64,000 nt of DNA from JABFXX01 sp964419605 (GTDB lineage Bacteria; Myxococcota_A; Polyangia; Haliangiales; Haliangiaceae). Numbering within the stretch: the first letter of the stretch is position 1; the number at the start of each line of letters is the position of its first letter. The stretch spans positions 21,329 through 85,328 of the forward strand of contig CAYQQM010000008.1 in NCBI GenBank assembly GCA_964419605.1, given 5' to 3'. Below the pieces are notes generated by a model. It was given only the letters and a program-made list of their open reading frames with translations, had not been told where the DNA came from and made no database searches. Below are positions 45,437 through 54,941 of the stretch, one piece after another. A program made the position numbers and the translations under genes.

Positions 45437-45737
45437 GTGGTCGATGGCACCGGAGGCGAGAGCCGCGTTTACTTATCCAACGTTCACGACGTTGATGATA
45501 TCAACGTTCTAAACGTTTATCAAAAATCCATAGGGGAGGATCCGAGACAAGGGTCGCCTCTCAAGACGACGGTTTCGCCTAAAGGTAAACCGCGCGAAAA
45601 TGCCGGATCGACGTGGAACCGACGCCCCTAACCAAGGGCTTCAGCGCATTGCGAGCTGCGCGCAAGGGTTGATGTCGGAACGGATGAGGCCTGGCCCTGG
45701 AGACATCGATGGAGACATCGATCTCTGGGCGCTCGGG
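45437..45737. other. Intergenic stretch between the DUF4143 gene and phaR
   Basis: About 300 bases without a convincing gene; it holds the dyad at 45490-45506, a weak IR CGGTTT/AAACCG (45570-45592) and a short direct repeat GGAGACATCGAT. Frames here are shadows. Confidence 0.5.
45490..45506. promoter_or_regulatory. 17-bp dyad upstream of the DUF4143 ATPase gene
   Basis: CGTTGAT (45490-45496), GAT, ATCAACG (45500-45506): a perfect 7-bp inverted repeat with a 3-base centre. AACGTT-like half-sites repeat around it. Probably an operator. Confidence 0.5.
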
Positions 45738-46340
45738 CTACGGTTTATGCTCGCCCTTTTCGAGAACAGCGAGCTTCGCCTCGAGTTCTTCGATGCGATC
45801 GGTGAGCGTTTGTACGTCTTTTTGCACCCCCGACCACGGGTTGATCGAGTGTTGGATGCCCTCGACAACACCGCGGATTCTACCGTCGACTTCTTGTTGC
45901 CAATCGCGCAGGCGATGTTTGGATTGGTCGATCCACTCGCGCAGCGCGGCGAGGCTGCGCATTTGTCTCGCGCTGTCCTCGTTGGTTTCGTTGCTTGGCG
46001 CGAGCGGGCGTTCTGGTGATTCGACTGGTTCGTCTTTGCGCTTCCCAGGTAGAATGCTGTGTACTCGACGCTGCGCTTCCGCAAACCACTCGCCGCCGCT
46101 CTGGATAATGGTGCGCATCGCGCCAAGTGGCAGAAAACTGCGCTGTTTTTTTTCTTCTTCGAAGATGATCTGAGCAAGGGTTACGGTCGTGAGATCTTCT
46201 TTCGTCTTGTTATCGACGATCCGCACGTCGTCGCCATGACGAATCATCTCGCTGATTTGATCAAGCGTAATGTACCGGCTGTGCTCCGTATCGTAGAGCT
46301 TGCGGTTTGCATAACGCTTAATGATTCGCGTTTCGGCCAT
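45738..46340 (-). CDS. phaR: Polyhydroxyalkanoate synthesis regulator PhaR
   Basis: This 200-aa protein begins MAETRIIKRYANRKLYDTE, the invariant start of PHB/PHA regulator PhaR, followed by the DNA-binding domain (RYITLDQISEMIRHGDDVRIVDNKTKEDLT) and the accumulation regulatory part with QIIFEEEKK; it ends in a coiled coil (KDVQTLTDRIEELEAKLAVLEKGE). PhaR binds PHA granules and represses phasin/PHA genes. No pha genes lie nearby. Its first bases overlap the divergent gene's possible start. Confidence 0.93.
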   Translation of the reverse strand: MAETRIIKRYANRKLYDTEHSRYITLDQISEMIRHGDDVRIVDNKTKEDLTTVTLAQIIFEEEKKQRSFLPLGAMRTIIQSGGEWFAEAQRRVHSILPGKRKDEPVESPERPLAPSNETNEDSARQMRSLAALREWIDQSKHRLRDWQQEVDGRIRGVVEGIQHSINPWSGVQKDVQTLTDRIEELEAKLAVLEKGEHKP

Positions 46341-47172
46341 CGCGGTTCAAGAAACTCCAACGGTAACACGCGTTGCATGGAGCGCTCAACGCCGTGCACA
46401 ATCCCAAGGCGTGGGGCCCGACCGGATTATCTCGCGGATTTGCGCGCTCCGCGACCCTCGGATGCGAATCCTGGCACTGGTGGAAGCATTCGGAGAGGGC
46501 GAGCCTGTGCTTTGGGTGGAGGCGTTGGCGGCGATCGTGACGCGGGCGCATACCGTCGATGATACCGGCGCTATCGAGACGCTTGAGGCTGCCACCCAGG
46601 CGGCTCGAGACGATTCGCTGCCCTACGAAACGCGCAAGCGCATGTACGAAGCCGCCGTTGATCGCAATCTTCCGACCATCGCTCGGCTATTTTTGGTCGC
46701 GTCCCCGCAAGCCCCGCTTCCGCCACAGCTGGCCAAACAACTTGGTCCCGAGCGTCCCCTGCGCCCCACGGATCGGCCCTTGACGCTAGGCGAGCGCAAG
46801 GCGTTGGCGCGGACTCACCTGCGCGAAAAACTCAACTTGCTGTTGCGCGATCCGCATCCTGCAGTCGTGGAGATCCTCCTCGACAATCCCCATGTTACAG
46901 AGGCCGACGTCGTCAAGATTGCGTCGGCACGGCCGGCAGTCCCGGAAGCTCTGGCGAAGATTGCAGCGCATGTCCGATGGTCGGTTCGGCACGTGGTGAA
47001 GCAGGCGTTGGTGCTCAATCCCTCAACTCCGCTCGCTGATGCCGTGCGCATTGCGACGACCCTGCGCGCTCATGAGCTGGCGGAAATCGCCAACGATAGT
47101 TCGTTGCCCGAGCTACTGCGCCGGCATGCGTCCGAACTCCTGGCCGATCTGGCATCGCGCCCTCGCGCATAA
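46321..47172 (+). CDS. Hypothetical HEAT-like repeat protein
   Basis: This 283-aa protein is nearly all alpha-helical with repeated hydrophobic helices (DPHPAVVEILLDNPHVTEADVVKIASARPAVPEALAKIAAHVRW, SVRHVVKQALVLNPSTPL), a HEAT/armadillo-like layout of a kind common in myxobacteria. No enzymatic motif. The frame is open from 46321, overlapping the divergent phaR 5' end by 20 bases; ATG 46462 (MRILALVEAF) is a shorter start. Not assignable to a pathway. Confidence 0.65.
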   Translation: MIRVSAIAVQETPTVTRVAWSAQRRAQSQGVGPDRIISRICALRDPRMRILALVEAFGEGEPVLWVEALAAIVTRAHTVDDTGAIETLEAATQAARDDSLPYETRKRMYEAAVDRNLPTIARLFLVASPQAPLPPQLAKQLGPERPLRPTDRPLTLGERKALARTHLREKLNLLLRDPHPAVVEILLDNPHVTEADVVKIASARPAVPEALAKIAAHVRWSVRHVVKQALVLNPSTPLADAVRIATTLRAHELAEIANDSSLPELLRRHASELLADLASRPRA

Positions 47173-47217
47173 CGATCTGTCGGATCAGCAATCGGCAGCG
47201 CAACCACCGCAGCGATT

Positions 47218-47499
47218 TCAGCTCTCGGCTTTTTTCTTCTTGCGCCGGACGACGACTTCTTCCCACTCGCCGTCGCTGCTTCCGCTGCCTTCCTCGAGTT
47301 GTTTCTGCGGCGAGCCGCCCGCGACTTGTTTGGTCGCAGTGGTTTCGCCTTCGGTATTGTCGCCCTCGCCCAGTGCGGAGGACTTTCTAAAGTTTTTGAT
47401 ACTTCGTCCAAGTGCGTCGCCGATGCCAGGCAATTTGTTGGCGCCGAATACGACCAGGACGATGAGCAGGATGACGACTAGTTCGCCCATTCCGGGCAT
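47218..47499 (-). CDS. tatA: Sec-independent translocase subunit TatA
   Basis: This 93-aa protein has the TatA/E architecture: one N-terminal helix (MGELVVILLIVLVVFGANKLPGIG), the FG-x-x-K-L-P hinge, an amphipathic helix (GDALGRSIKNFRKS) and a charged disordered tail ending KKKKAES. It forms the Tat pore that exports folded proteins such as the Rieske subunit in this window. Start is 47499 (MPGMGEL) or 47490. No tatB/C next to it; it precedes mltD divergently. Confidence 0.92.
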   Translation of the reverse strand: MPGMGELVVILLIVLVVFGANKLPGIGDALGRSIKNFRKSSALGEGDNTEGETTATKQVAGGSPQKQLEEGSGSSDGEWEEVVVRRKKKKAES

Positions 47500-47628
47500 G
47501 TGGGACTCCTTGATGAGCGTACAGCGTATCCCAAATATCCCGTCGTGGCGAAACCGTCGACCCGGGGGGGTAAAAATTCGCAGGAAAACTTGGCGAATCG
47601 GCGCTTCGTTGCCTATGTTTCCGGTTCC

Positions 47629-49647
47629 ATGCCCAGGGGGAAGCTTTTCGGGATTTTGGCCCCAGCCTTTGCAGTGGCGGTGGCTGCAGCCGAACCGCCA
47701 CAAAGTCCGGAGAATCGGTCACCCGCACCCGCCCTCAGCCAAGATGCGGATGCGCGGCGCAATATTCGCGGCTGTGACTCAGGCGAAGCGTGTTCGCGCA
47801 CGGCGGAGTTGTTGCGCGAATTTGAGCTGCAAGCATTCCCAAAGTCTGGACAGAATCCGTGGATCGAGGGCAACCTCGCGCGTTCGACGACATCAAGGAG
47901 TAACGGCGGGCCTGGGCAAGGAGCGTCGCGTCCGCGTGTGGCAAATCCCAGCGAGCTGCGGCCCGATCAGCCATGGCTCGACAAACTGGTCTTGCCCGAT
48001 CTGCCGGTCGTGTGGACGCAGAAACTTGTCGACTACTTGATGTTTTACAAAGACGATCCTCGGGGTCGAGAGATCATGTCCAGCTGGTTGGTCGCGCAGG
48101 GGCGATATCGCGACTTGATTGTCTGGCACCTACGAAAGGCGCATCTACCCGAAGACCTCTTATACGATGCGATGATCGAGTCTTCGTACGACCCATACGA
48201 AACGTCGTACGCGGGTGCCCTTGGACTGTGGCAGTTCATGCCGCAAGGCGGCAAGATTTACGGGCTGCGCCAGGATCGTTGGGTCGATGAGCGACGCGAT
48301 CCATTGCGCTCGACCATTGCCGTGCTCGATTACTGGGCCGACCTCCACCAGCGTTTCAGCGATTGGAACATGACTCTGGCGGCGTTTAACGCGGGATACG
48401 GTGCAGTTCTGCGGTCGATCGCACGCTACAATACCAATGATTATTACCAGTTATGCGAGTACGAGAATGGTCTGCCATGGGAGACGTGCCTGTACACCCC
48501 AAAGGTACTCGCCGCGGCGATCGTTGGTCGTAACCGCGCGGCGTTTGGTTACGATCAGCTAAAAGAGCTTCCGGCGGAGACCTGGGACGAGGTCGCGCTC
48601 CCTGCATCGATGTCTATCGCAACGATTGCAAAGGTCGCTGGCGCTACTGAGGGCGAGATTAAACGCCTCAATCCTCAACTCAAACGCAATCGGACGCCGC
48701 CGGGGGAGGTTGGCTATGTCGTTCGCGTCCCGCGAAGCGAGCGCATGACCAAGCAGGCATTGCAGCAGCGGTTTTCGGCCCGATTGTCTGACGATGATGG
48801 CGCAGATGCTTATGTGATTGGGCACGGCGAGCGGCTCGAGGACGTGGCAACGGTTTATGGGATTTCGGTGTCGCAGCTCAAAAAGCTCAATGGCATCCAA
48901 CGCGAGGCCGAGGTGGAAGGTGGAACTGCGCTCGTTGTGCCGCGCGTTTCCGAACAACAAAAGGCAGAAAATCGCGCTAAGGCCAAGGCGAAGTTGCTCG
49001 GCTCAGGCGTCGATCACAAGGAAGGTGAAGCGCTGATCGTTCCCGTCCTCGATAAGGATGCCGTGGTTCCGGGAAAAAGGCGCGTGTTCTATCGCGTCGT
49101 AGCAGGAGATAGTGTGGCGAGTGTTGCGAGCGCGTTGAGCATAAGTGCCCGCGATCTGTTGGCATGGAATGGTCTTGAAGACAGCGGCAGGTTGCATCCG
49201 AAGATGGTGCTGGTCGCATTTGTTGACCGCGGGTTCGATGCCGGGGAGCACCGCGTGACCCTACTCGACGAAGCCGATCTGGAGATCGTGACTCGCGGCT
49301 CCGCGGAACATCTTGATGTAGCGGAGGCTCGCGCGGGCCGAGTCCGGACCGAATATGTTGCTTCGAGCACCGAAAAGCTCGCTGATGTCGCGAAGAAGTT
49401 CGGCATGGGGTCGCATGACCTTGCTCGCATTAATCGGATCCCGCACACAACCACGCTCGACAAGGGGCAAACCATCATCGTGTACGAAGTCAACGATCGG
49501 TCGCGTTCGAAACGCGCTGATGAGCAATGGCACAAGACTCCGCGCGCTCGGCGCGGCAAGATCAGTGCGCAGCGCGCCCAACGAGCGGCGAGTAGTTCAT
49601 CCCCGAGCCAACAGCCGGTGACACAACCGGCTGAACTCGATCGATAG
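47629..49647 (+). CDS. mltD: LysM-containing lytic transglycosylase (MltD type)
   Basis: This 672-aa protein has a signal peptide (FGILAPAFAVAVAAAEPP), then the SLT/MltD domain with the catalytic Glu in YDAMIESSYDPYETS and SYAGALGLWQFMP, GLRQDRWVDERRDP, TLAAFNAGYG, and three or more LysM repeats toward the C-terminus (DAYVIGHGERLEDVATVYGISVSQLKKLN; VAGDSVASVASALSISARDLLAWNGL; ASSTEKLADVAKKFGMGSHDLARIN). It cleaves peptidoglycan between MurNAc and GlcNAc. The start at 47629 is chosen because it gives the signal peptide; the frame continues upstream to 47500. Confidence 0.93.
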   Translation: MPRGKLFGILAPAFAVAVAAAEPPQSPENRSPAPALSQDADARRNIRGCDSGEACSRTAELLREFELQAFPKSGQNPWIEGNLARSTTSRSNGGPGQGASRPRVANPSELRPDQPWLDKLVLPDLPVVWTQKLVDYLMFYKDDPRGREIMSSWLVAQGRYRDLIVWHLRKAHLPEDLLYDAMIESSYDPYETSYAGALGLWQFMPQGGKIYGLRQDRWVDERRDPLRSTIAVLDYWADLHQRFSDWNMTLAAFNAGYGAVLRSIARYNTNDYYQLCEYENGLPWETCLYTPKVLAAAIVGRNRAAFGYDQLKELPAETWDEVALPASMSIATIAKVAGATEGEIKRLNPQLKRNRTPPGEVGYVVRVPRSERMTKQALQQRFSARLSDDDGADAYVIGHGERLEDVATVYGISVSQLKKLNGIQREAEVEGGTALVVPRVSEQQKAENRAKAKAKLLGSGVDHKEGEALIVPVLDKDAVVPGKRRVFYRVVAGDSVASVASALSISARDLLAWNGLEDSGRLHPKMVLVAFVDRGFDAGEHRVTLLDEADLEIVTRGSAEHLDVAEARAGRVRTEYVASSTEKLADVAKKFGMGSHDLARINRIPHTTTLDKGQTIIVYEVNDRSRSKRADEQWHKTPRARRGKISAQRAQRAASSSSPSQQPVTQPAELDR

Positions 49648-49782
49648 CCGGGCAACGTGGCCGCGGCGCGATGACGCACACGGTCAATGCAAGCTAACAA
49701 ACCGAAATTATTAGCTAATGATATCAGGGAGCTACGTCTTTTTCGTTGACAGTGAGGGGGATACAGTCGCAGACTGCGCCGG

Positions 49783-50340
49783 ATGTCTGAAGTAGTACTC
49801 GGCCTGGTTGCGCCTCCGTCGACATCGGAACAGTCGGCATCGGAGTCTCCTGCGTTAGCGCGAGAAGTGCGCGTCGCCAAGCTTCCGATCCAAGACGTGG
49901 GGCTGGGTGAGCTAAACGTGTTCCCGATCGACAGTCAAACCGCGGTAGCGTTTCGCGCAGATCAAGCGTTAGGCACACAGGGGCCCCACAATGATCAAGT
50001 CGCGGAAGCCATCGCGTGCAAGTTCAAGGTTGCTGGCGACACGCACTACTCGCGCAATGAATATGCCGAGGCGCTAGCGGCGTATGAGGCAGCGCTTGAC
50101 CATGCTCAACAAGGCAGTGCCGGAGCCAACTGCTACTGGGCCTGTGCAAAGGCGAGTCTACAGGTCGCAAACAGCGAGCAGGGCGACGCTAAGCGCGCAT
50201 CTTTGACTCATGCATTGGAACGCTGCAAGGGCGCTCAAAAGTTCTATATGACGGCAGCCAATTCCTTTGCCTGCGCGGCACTGGAGATCGACATGCGCCG
50301 AGCGGAGGATGGACTGGTTGCGCTGGCCGCGTTGACGTAA
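49783..50340 (+). CDS. Hypothetical TPR-like protein
   Basis: This 185-aa protein has an acidic N-terminus and a helical repeat region (AGDTHYSRNEYAEALAAYEAALDHAQQGSAG) characteristic of a TPR unit, plus a Cys-containing helix toward the end. No signal peptide. Function unknown; possibly a small scaffold. The start at 49783 (MSEVVLG) is plausible. Confidence 0.6.
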   Translation: MSEVVLGLVAPPSTSEQSASESPALAREVRVAKLPIQDVGLGELNVFPIDSQTAVAFRADQALGTQGPHNDQVAEAIACKFKVAGDTHYSRNEYAEALAAYEAALDHAQQGSAGANCYWACAKASLQVANSEQGDAKRASLTHALERCKGAQKFYMTAANSFACAALEIDMRRAEDGLVALAALT

Positions 50341-50409
50341 GTGCCTATAGCGCAGTTCATTTGCTGTGATGACCGTGCGCTATGATCATCAGTCCGAGTG
50401 AGCTGTGCT

Positions 50410-52248
50410 CTAGCGGTTGGAGGAGGTAGGAACCGCCCCAGCCGGAAGTTGTTTCCATAGCTCGATCGCAGCATTGGAAATACAGACTTCGTTTCGTTCC
50501 TTCACCAGGCAGCGAAAGATGATCTTATCGCCGTGTTGCCACATCTGGGTGATCAGCGTGTCGCCTGGAACGATCGGCGCTGCGAATCGGGCGCGAATAC
50601 TGCGGACATAGCGGGGGTCTCCGTCGGGTGCGAACGCGGTGGCTACAGCGCGGGTCGCAAACCCAAATGCGCATAGGCCGTGTAAAATCGGCCGCTCAAA
50701 CCCTGCTGTTCGGGCGAACTTGGGATCGGCGTGTAGGGGATTCCAGTCTCCGGACAGCCGATATAGCAGCGCCTGATTGCCGCCGGTCTTCTCCTCAACC
50801 GTTCGCTCGGGTGGACCGTTGGGCGGAATGTTGGTTTCCGAGCTGGGGCCTCGCTCTCCACCCCAGCCGCCAACGCCGCGAATGAACGAGACCACTAGAT
50901 TCCTAACGAGAAGGTCTCCCTGTTCGTCGTAGCTCAGAAACTCGGTATGGATGGCAGCGCCTTGGCCTTTGTCGTAGATCGCTTTGATGCTCGCTTTGGT
51001 CGTTACGGTTGCGCGGGGAGGCAAGGGCCGCATCACTTCGGTGTATTGCTCGCCGTGCAGTACTCGGTCCAGTCCGAAGGACAGACCAGGGACTGTCGCT
51101 CCGGACTTGGCCTGCGTGAACAGCAAATTAATCGCCGGGATCACGCCAAAACTTGGAAGTACTCGCATTCCCCTGCTGCTCATTTCATAGACCAGCGATA
51201 CGTCGTTTTCATTCGTGGGATCATTGCCAGCGCCTACCCCGAGGGCGTAGAGCGCGACGTCGCGCTCGTCATAGGTAGAGACGCGCTGTGGGTACGAGTA
51301 ACCGAGTGCGGCGTCGACATCAATGTACTCGTTGCCGCCGCGGCTCGGCCCGTTTTCGAGGTTGGCGACGATCGGCTGCAAGGACTCGGCCACCGACGTA
51401 GGGTAACTGCACTTGTCAAAACCGATGATTTCGCTCCAAGCCGCCTCGACGCTTTCGGGCGTAATCGCGCGGCCAGGCCGAAACGATTTTCCCGCGGCGC
51501 GTTGCCATCGCACCTTGGCGTAGAGCCCTCCACCCACTTCATAGAGCCCACCGGTATCATCGGTCGATTCGTGGGCGAGTTTGGCCACCAGCGCCGACAC
51601 AAATTCGGGGCGCAACGCTTCGATAAGCATTTTGGGCATGACCGTCTCAGTCATCCGCGAACCCGCAATTGGCGCGATCGTATTGACGACGATGTTGCGC
51701 TTGCGACCTTCAGCCGCAAGCGTTTGCGTCAGTCCGTGCAGGCCCAACTTCGCCGCCGCGTAGTTTGCTTGGCCGAAGTTGCCGTAGATACCGGAGGCAG
51801 ACGATGTATTGATGATGCGACCAAATCCGGCGTCGCGCATGTAGGGCCACGCTGCGCGAGCGCATTTGAACGCACCGAGAAGGTGGACGCGATAGACGAG
51901 ATCCCAGTCGGTCTCGCTCATCTTAGCGAACGACACGTCGCGGAGAATCCCCGCATTGTTGATCAGGATGTCGATCTTGCCCCAGGTGTCGATCGCCGCT
52001 TTGATGATTCGGTCGCCGTGTTCGACCGAGTCGTAGTTGGCGACCGCCATGCCGCCAGCTGCTTGGATTTCGGCGACTACGAGGTCTGCCGCAGCAGTCG
52101 ATGTACCCTCACCTGTGAGGGTTCCACCGAGGTCATTTACCACGACCTTTGCACCTCGAGACGCGAGCATCCGGGCATGCGACCTGCCCAATCCTCCGCC
52201 AGCTCCGGTGACGACCGCAACTCGACCATCGAAATGCACTTGGTTCAT
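50410..52248 (-). CDS. MFE-2-like multifunctional enzyme: SDR dehydrogenase fused to MaoC-type hydratase
   Basis: This 612-aa protein fuses an SDR domain (residues 1-~300: VVTGAGGGLGRSHARML NAD site, NNAGIL, SGIYGNFGQANYAAAKLG with the Tyr/Lys pair) to a C-terminal hydratase-2/MaoC hot-dog region (~330-612: GDWNPLHADPKFARTAGFERPILHGLCAFG). This is the peroxisomal MFE-2 (17-beta-HSD type 4) order that performs enoyl-CoA hydration and (3R)-hydroxyacyl-CoA dehydrogenation in beta-oxidation of long or branched acyl chains; the SCP2 domain of animals is missing. Start MNQVHFDGRVAVVTG at 52248 is preferred over the longer frame. Confidence 0.9.
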   Translation of the reverse strand: MNQVHFDGRVAVVTGAGGGLGRSHARMLASRGAKVVVNDLGGTLTGEGTSTAAADLVVAEIQAAGGMAVANYDSVEHGDRIIKAAIDTWGKIDILINNAGILRDVSFAKMSETDWDLVYRVHLLGAFKCARAAWPYMRDAGFGRIINTSSASGIYGNFGQANYAAAKLGLHGLTQTLAAEGRKRNIVVNTIAPIAGSRMTETVMPKMLIEALRPEFVSALVAKLAHESTDDTGGLYEVGGGLYAKVRWQRAAGKSFRPGRAITPESVEAAWSEIIGFDKCSYPTSVAESLQPIVANLENGPSRGGNEYIDVDAALGYSYPQRVSTYDERDVALYALGVGAGNDPTNENDVSLVYEMSSRGMRVLPSFGVIPAINLLFTQAKSGATVPGLSFGLDRVLHGEQYTEVMRPLPPRATVTTKASIKAIYDKGQGAAIHTEFLSYDEQGDLLVRNLVVSFIRGVGGWGGERGPSSETNIPPNGPPERTVEEKTGGNQALLYRLSGDWNPLHADPKFARTAGFERPILHGLCAFGFATRAVATAFAPDGDPRYVRSIRARFAAPIVPGDTLITQMWQHGDKIIFRCLVKERNEVCISNAAIELWKQLPAGAVPTSSNR

Positions 52249-52471
52249 GAAATGACTCTTCCTATGGGGCGTGGTGCAGCCCTGCGCATGTGACCGTGCC
52301 TGGAGTTTGCCATGGCGATCGGCGTTTCGAGCAGGGTAGATGCGGGAATGCGCGGGTTGTTGGCGATCCGCTGGCGCAAGTTGCGTTGGCAGGGCAAGCT
52401 CCGGGCGCATGTGGATCTGGATGTCTCGCGCGCTGGCCCTGGTTGGGCTGGCGGCTGTTGTGCTCGCGGGC

Positions 52472-53881
52472 ATGTACGTCTTTCGCCGGCCGTATGAGTT
52501 GCGAGTCGGATGGCGCTACCTCTATGCGGGGCGTCGCGATCGGCGGATGCTACGCTTCGCAGCGATTGCGGCGGGGATTGCGCTATTTGGGGTGGTAGCC
52601 CTGTTGGCTACCGGAGGATCTGCGTCGTTTGGAGTGCTGGCGCTGGTGATTGGCATGCTCGCCGCGACCGTGTTCCTGCTCCTTGGAGTGTTAACGGTCT
52701 TTACCAGCGTTTCGGTATTGGGCGTTGCGCTCGGCGTGGCCGCGCTGGTCGTGGTGCTTGCCGTCACCACCGGATTTCAACATCAGTTCAGAGACAAAGT
52801 TCTCGGTGTCAATGCGCACGTCATCGTCCAAAAATCGCAGGCCACGTTTTCCGAATATCGCGAAGTCATGGCCACGGCGGCGGCGATCGATCCCGACGTG
52901 ATCGCGGTGCAGCCGTTCATTTTCGCCGAGATGCTTACAACGCGCGGCAAGGGTGAGCTATCAGGGGTGGCGATCAAAGGTGTTGATCCCAAGTTGGTTC
53001 GAGCAGTGCTCGACCTCGATAAGCACATGCAAGAAGGCAGCATCGATGCACTCTCCGTCGTGCCGAAGGCTGGTGAACTGCCGCCGATTATCATGGGCAA
53101 GGAGCTCGCCCACAAACTAAAGGCGAAAGTTGGCGACGATTTGACGGTGGTCGTGCCGCTATCCAACATCGATTTCGAGACCCGACGTGCGAAGTTTTCA
53201 GCCCCGAGAACGCGCAAGTTCCGCGTGGCGGGGATTTTTTATAGTGGATTCGCCGAATACGACAGCCGCCTCATGTACACGTCGCTTCGCGACACGCAGG
53301 AATTGGATGGCCGCGGCGACCAGGTGATGGGAGTCGAGCTTAAGGTGAAAGACGTAGAACGCGCTGAGCAGATTGCCGCCAAGCTCGAGGCTGCGCTCGG
53401 CGCGCCATATACCGTACAGGATTGGTACGCGTTGAATCACAACCTATTTGCCGCGTTGAATCTACAGAAGCTCGCGCTCGTGATTATCCTTACGCTCATC
53501 ATCATCGTTGCCACGGTAAATATGGTTTCAGCGCTGACGATGATGGTAACCGACAAGACCCGTGAGATCGCGATACTGAAGTCGATGGGATCGACCTCGC
53601 TCAGCATTGCGCGCGTGTTTCTCGTGCTCGGGTTGGCGATAGGTGGAGTTGGAACGCTACTGGGGTTAGGGATCGGTCTGACAACGTGTTTTGTGATGAG
53701 CGCGTACGGCTATCATTTGGATCCGAAGGTCTATTTGATCGATCAGCTTCCCATCGAGGTCCAGCTGATCGAAGTTTTCGCCGTTGCGGGGATCACGCTC
53801 GCCATTAGTTTTGTAGCCACGTTATTCCCATCGCAAAGCGCTGCCGCGCTGACTCCGGTTGACGGACTTCGCTACGACTAG
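52472..53881 (+). CDS. FtsX/LolC-type lipoprotein-releasing ABC permease
   Basis: This ~469-aa membrane protein begins YVFRRPYELRVGWRYLYAGRRDRRMLRF, like LolC/LolE, followed by an N-terminal helical block longer than in E. coli (residues ~30-95), a periplasmic domain (~110-330) and three C-terminal helices (LALVIILTLIIIVATVNMVSALTMMVTDKTREIAILKSMGSTS, the FtsX signature). It would extract lipoproteins from the inner membrane for transport to the outer membrane, which suits a genome rich in lipoproteins. ATGs at 52409 and 52472 are both possible. The ATPase LolD is not adjacent. Confidence 0.87.
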   Translation: MYVFRRPYELRVGWRYLYAGRRDRRMLRFAAIAAGIALFGVVALLATGGSASFGVLALVIGMLAATVFLLLGVLTVFTSVSVLGVALGVAALVVVLAVTTGFQHQFRDKVLGVNAHVIVQKSQATFSEYREVMATAAAIDPDVIAVQPFIFAEMLTTRGKGELSGVAIKGVDPKLVRAVLDLDKHMQEGSIDALSVVPKAGELPPIIMGKELAHKLKAKVGDDLTVVVPLSNIDFETRRAKFSAPRTRKFRVAGIFYSGFAEYDSRLMYTSLRDTQELDGRGDQVMGVELKVKDVERAEQIAAKLEAALGAPYTVQDWYALNHNLFAALNLQKLALVIILTLIIIVATVNMVSALTMMVTDKTREIAILKSMGSTSLSIARVFLVLGLAIGGVGTLLGLGIGLTTCFVMSAYGYHLDPKVYLIDQLPIEVQLIEVFAVAGITLAISFVATLFPSQSAAALTPVDGLRYD

Positions 53882-53889
53882 GAATTCAC

Positions 53890-54915
53890 ATGGAATCGCC
53901 GCGACAAACAGAAATGCGCCGGGTCCTTACCGGAATAAAACCCACCGGTACGCCGCATGTTGGAAATCTATTGGGAGCGATCCGGCCGGCGCTGCGTCTA
54001 GTCGGTGAAGCGACCGAGGCAATGTATTTTATTGCCGACTACCACGCTCTCACTACAGTGCATGACCGCGTCCGGCTTGCACAGCTTACGCGCGAAGTAG
54101 CTGCGGCCTGGCTCGCGCTCGGCTTAGATCCGAACCGCGTTACATTTTACCGCCAGTCCGATGTACCTGAGGTGTTTGAGCTCGCGTGGATCTTGTCGTG
54201 CTTTACGCCGAAGGGTTGGATGAACAAGGCCCACGCTTACAAAGCACTGGTGGCGGAAAACCAAGAAGCGGGCAACGCCGATATCGACGCTGGCGTGTCG
54301 ATGGGAGTGTTCTGTTATCCGGTACTTATGGCCGCTGATATCCTCGCCTTCGACGTCGATGTGGTGCCTGTGGGAAAAGATCAGGTCCAGCATATCGAAA
54401 TTGCGCGCGATATCGCCCAGCGAATCAACCACACCTATCGCTCAGACGTGCTCCGGCTACCCGCAGCGAAGCTCGGCAGCGAAGCTTCCATCGTACCTGG
54501 GATCGATGGACGAAAGATGAGCAAGAGCTACGACAATACGCTGCCATTGTTTGCTCCCCCCAAACAGCTGGAGAAGATCGTTAAGCGCATCGTCACTGAC
54601 TCCACGCCGCCCAACGTGCCAAAGGATCCTGACACCTCAACCATCTTCCAGATGTATCGCGCAGTCGCGACTCCGGAGGAGTCGGCAGCATTTGCCGAGC
54701 GATTTCGCGCTGGGATTGGCTGGGGCGACGCGAAGCAGCAGCTCTACGAACGCCTTCGACTCGAACTCGATGACTCGCGCGAGCGCTTTGACGCGCTCAT
54801 GGCAAAGCCGATGTATCTCGACGAGGTCCTTGCGGCAGGGGCAACGCGCGCGCGCGCGATGGCACGCGCAGTGGTCGATCGGGTGCGCGCTGCGATCGGC
54901 ATTTCCGGCTCATGA
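53890..54915 (+). CDS. trpS: Tryptophanyl-tRNA synthetase
   Basis: This 341-aa class I synthetase has the HIGH-type motif GTPHVGN (residues 21-26) and KMSKS exactly (K209-S213), plus DYHALTT and GVFCYPVLMAADILAFD, which are specific for TrpRS. Length is the bacterial norm. It starts 8 bases after the Lol permease stop, so the two are probably co-transcribed. It charges tRNA-Trp with tryptophan. Confidence 0.95.
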   Translation: MESPRQTEMRRVLTGIKPTGTPHVGNLLGAIRPALRLVGEATEAMYFIADYHALTTVHDRVRLAQLTREVAAAWLALGLDPNRVTFYRQSDVPEVFELAWILSCFTPKGWMNKAHAYKALVAENQEAGNADIDAGVSMGVFCYPVLMAADILAFDVDVVPVGKDQVQHIEIARDIAQRINHTYRSDVLRLPAAKLGSEASIVPGIDGRKMSKSYDNTLPLFAPPKQLEKIVKRIVTDSTPPNVPKDPDTSTIFQMYRAVATPEESAAFAERFRAGIGWGDAKQQLYERLRLELDDSRERFDALMAKPMYLDEVLAAGATRARAMARAVVDRVRAAIGISGS

Positions 54916-54941
54916 TCGCGGATAGCCTGGATTCCTAACAT

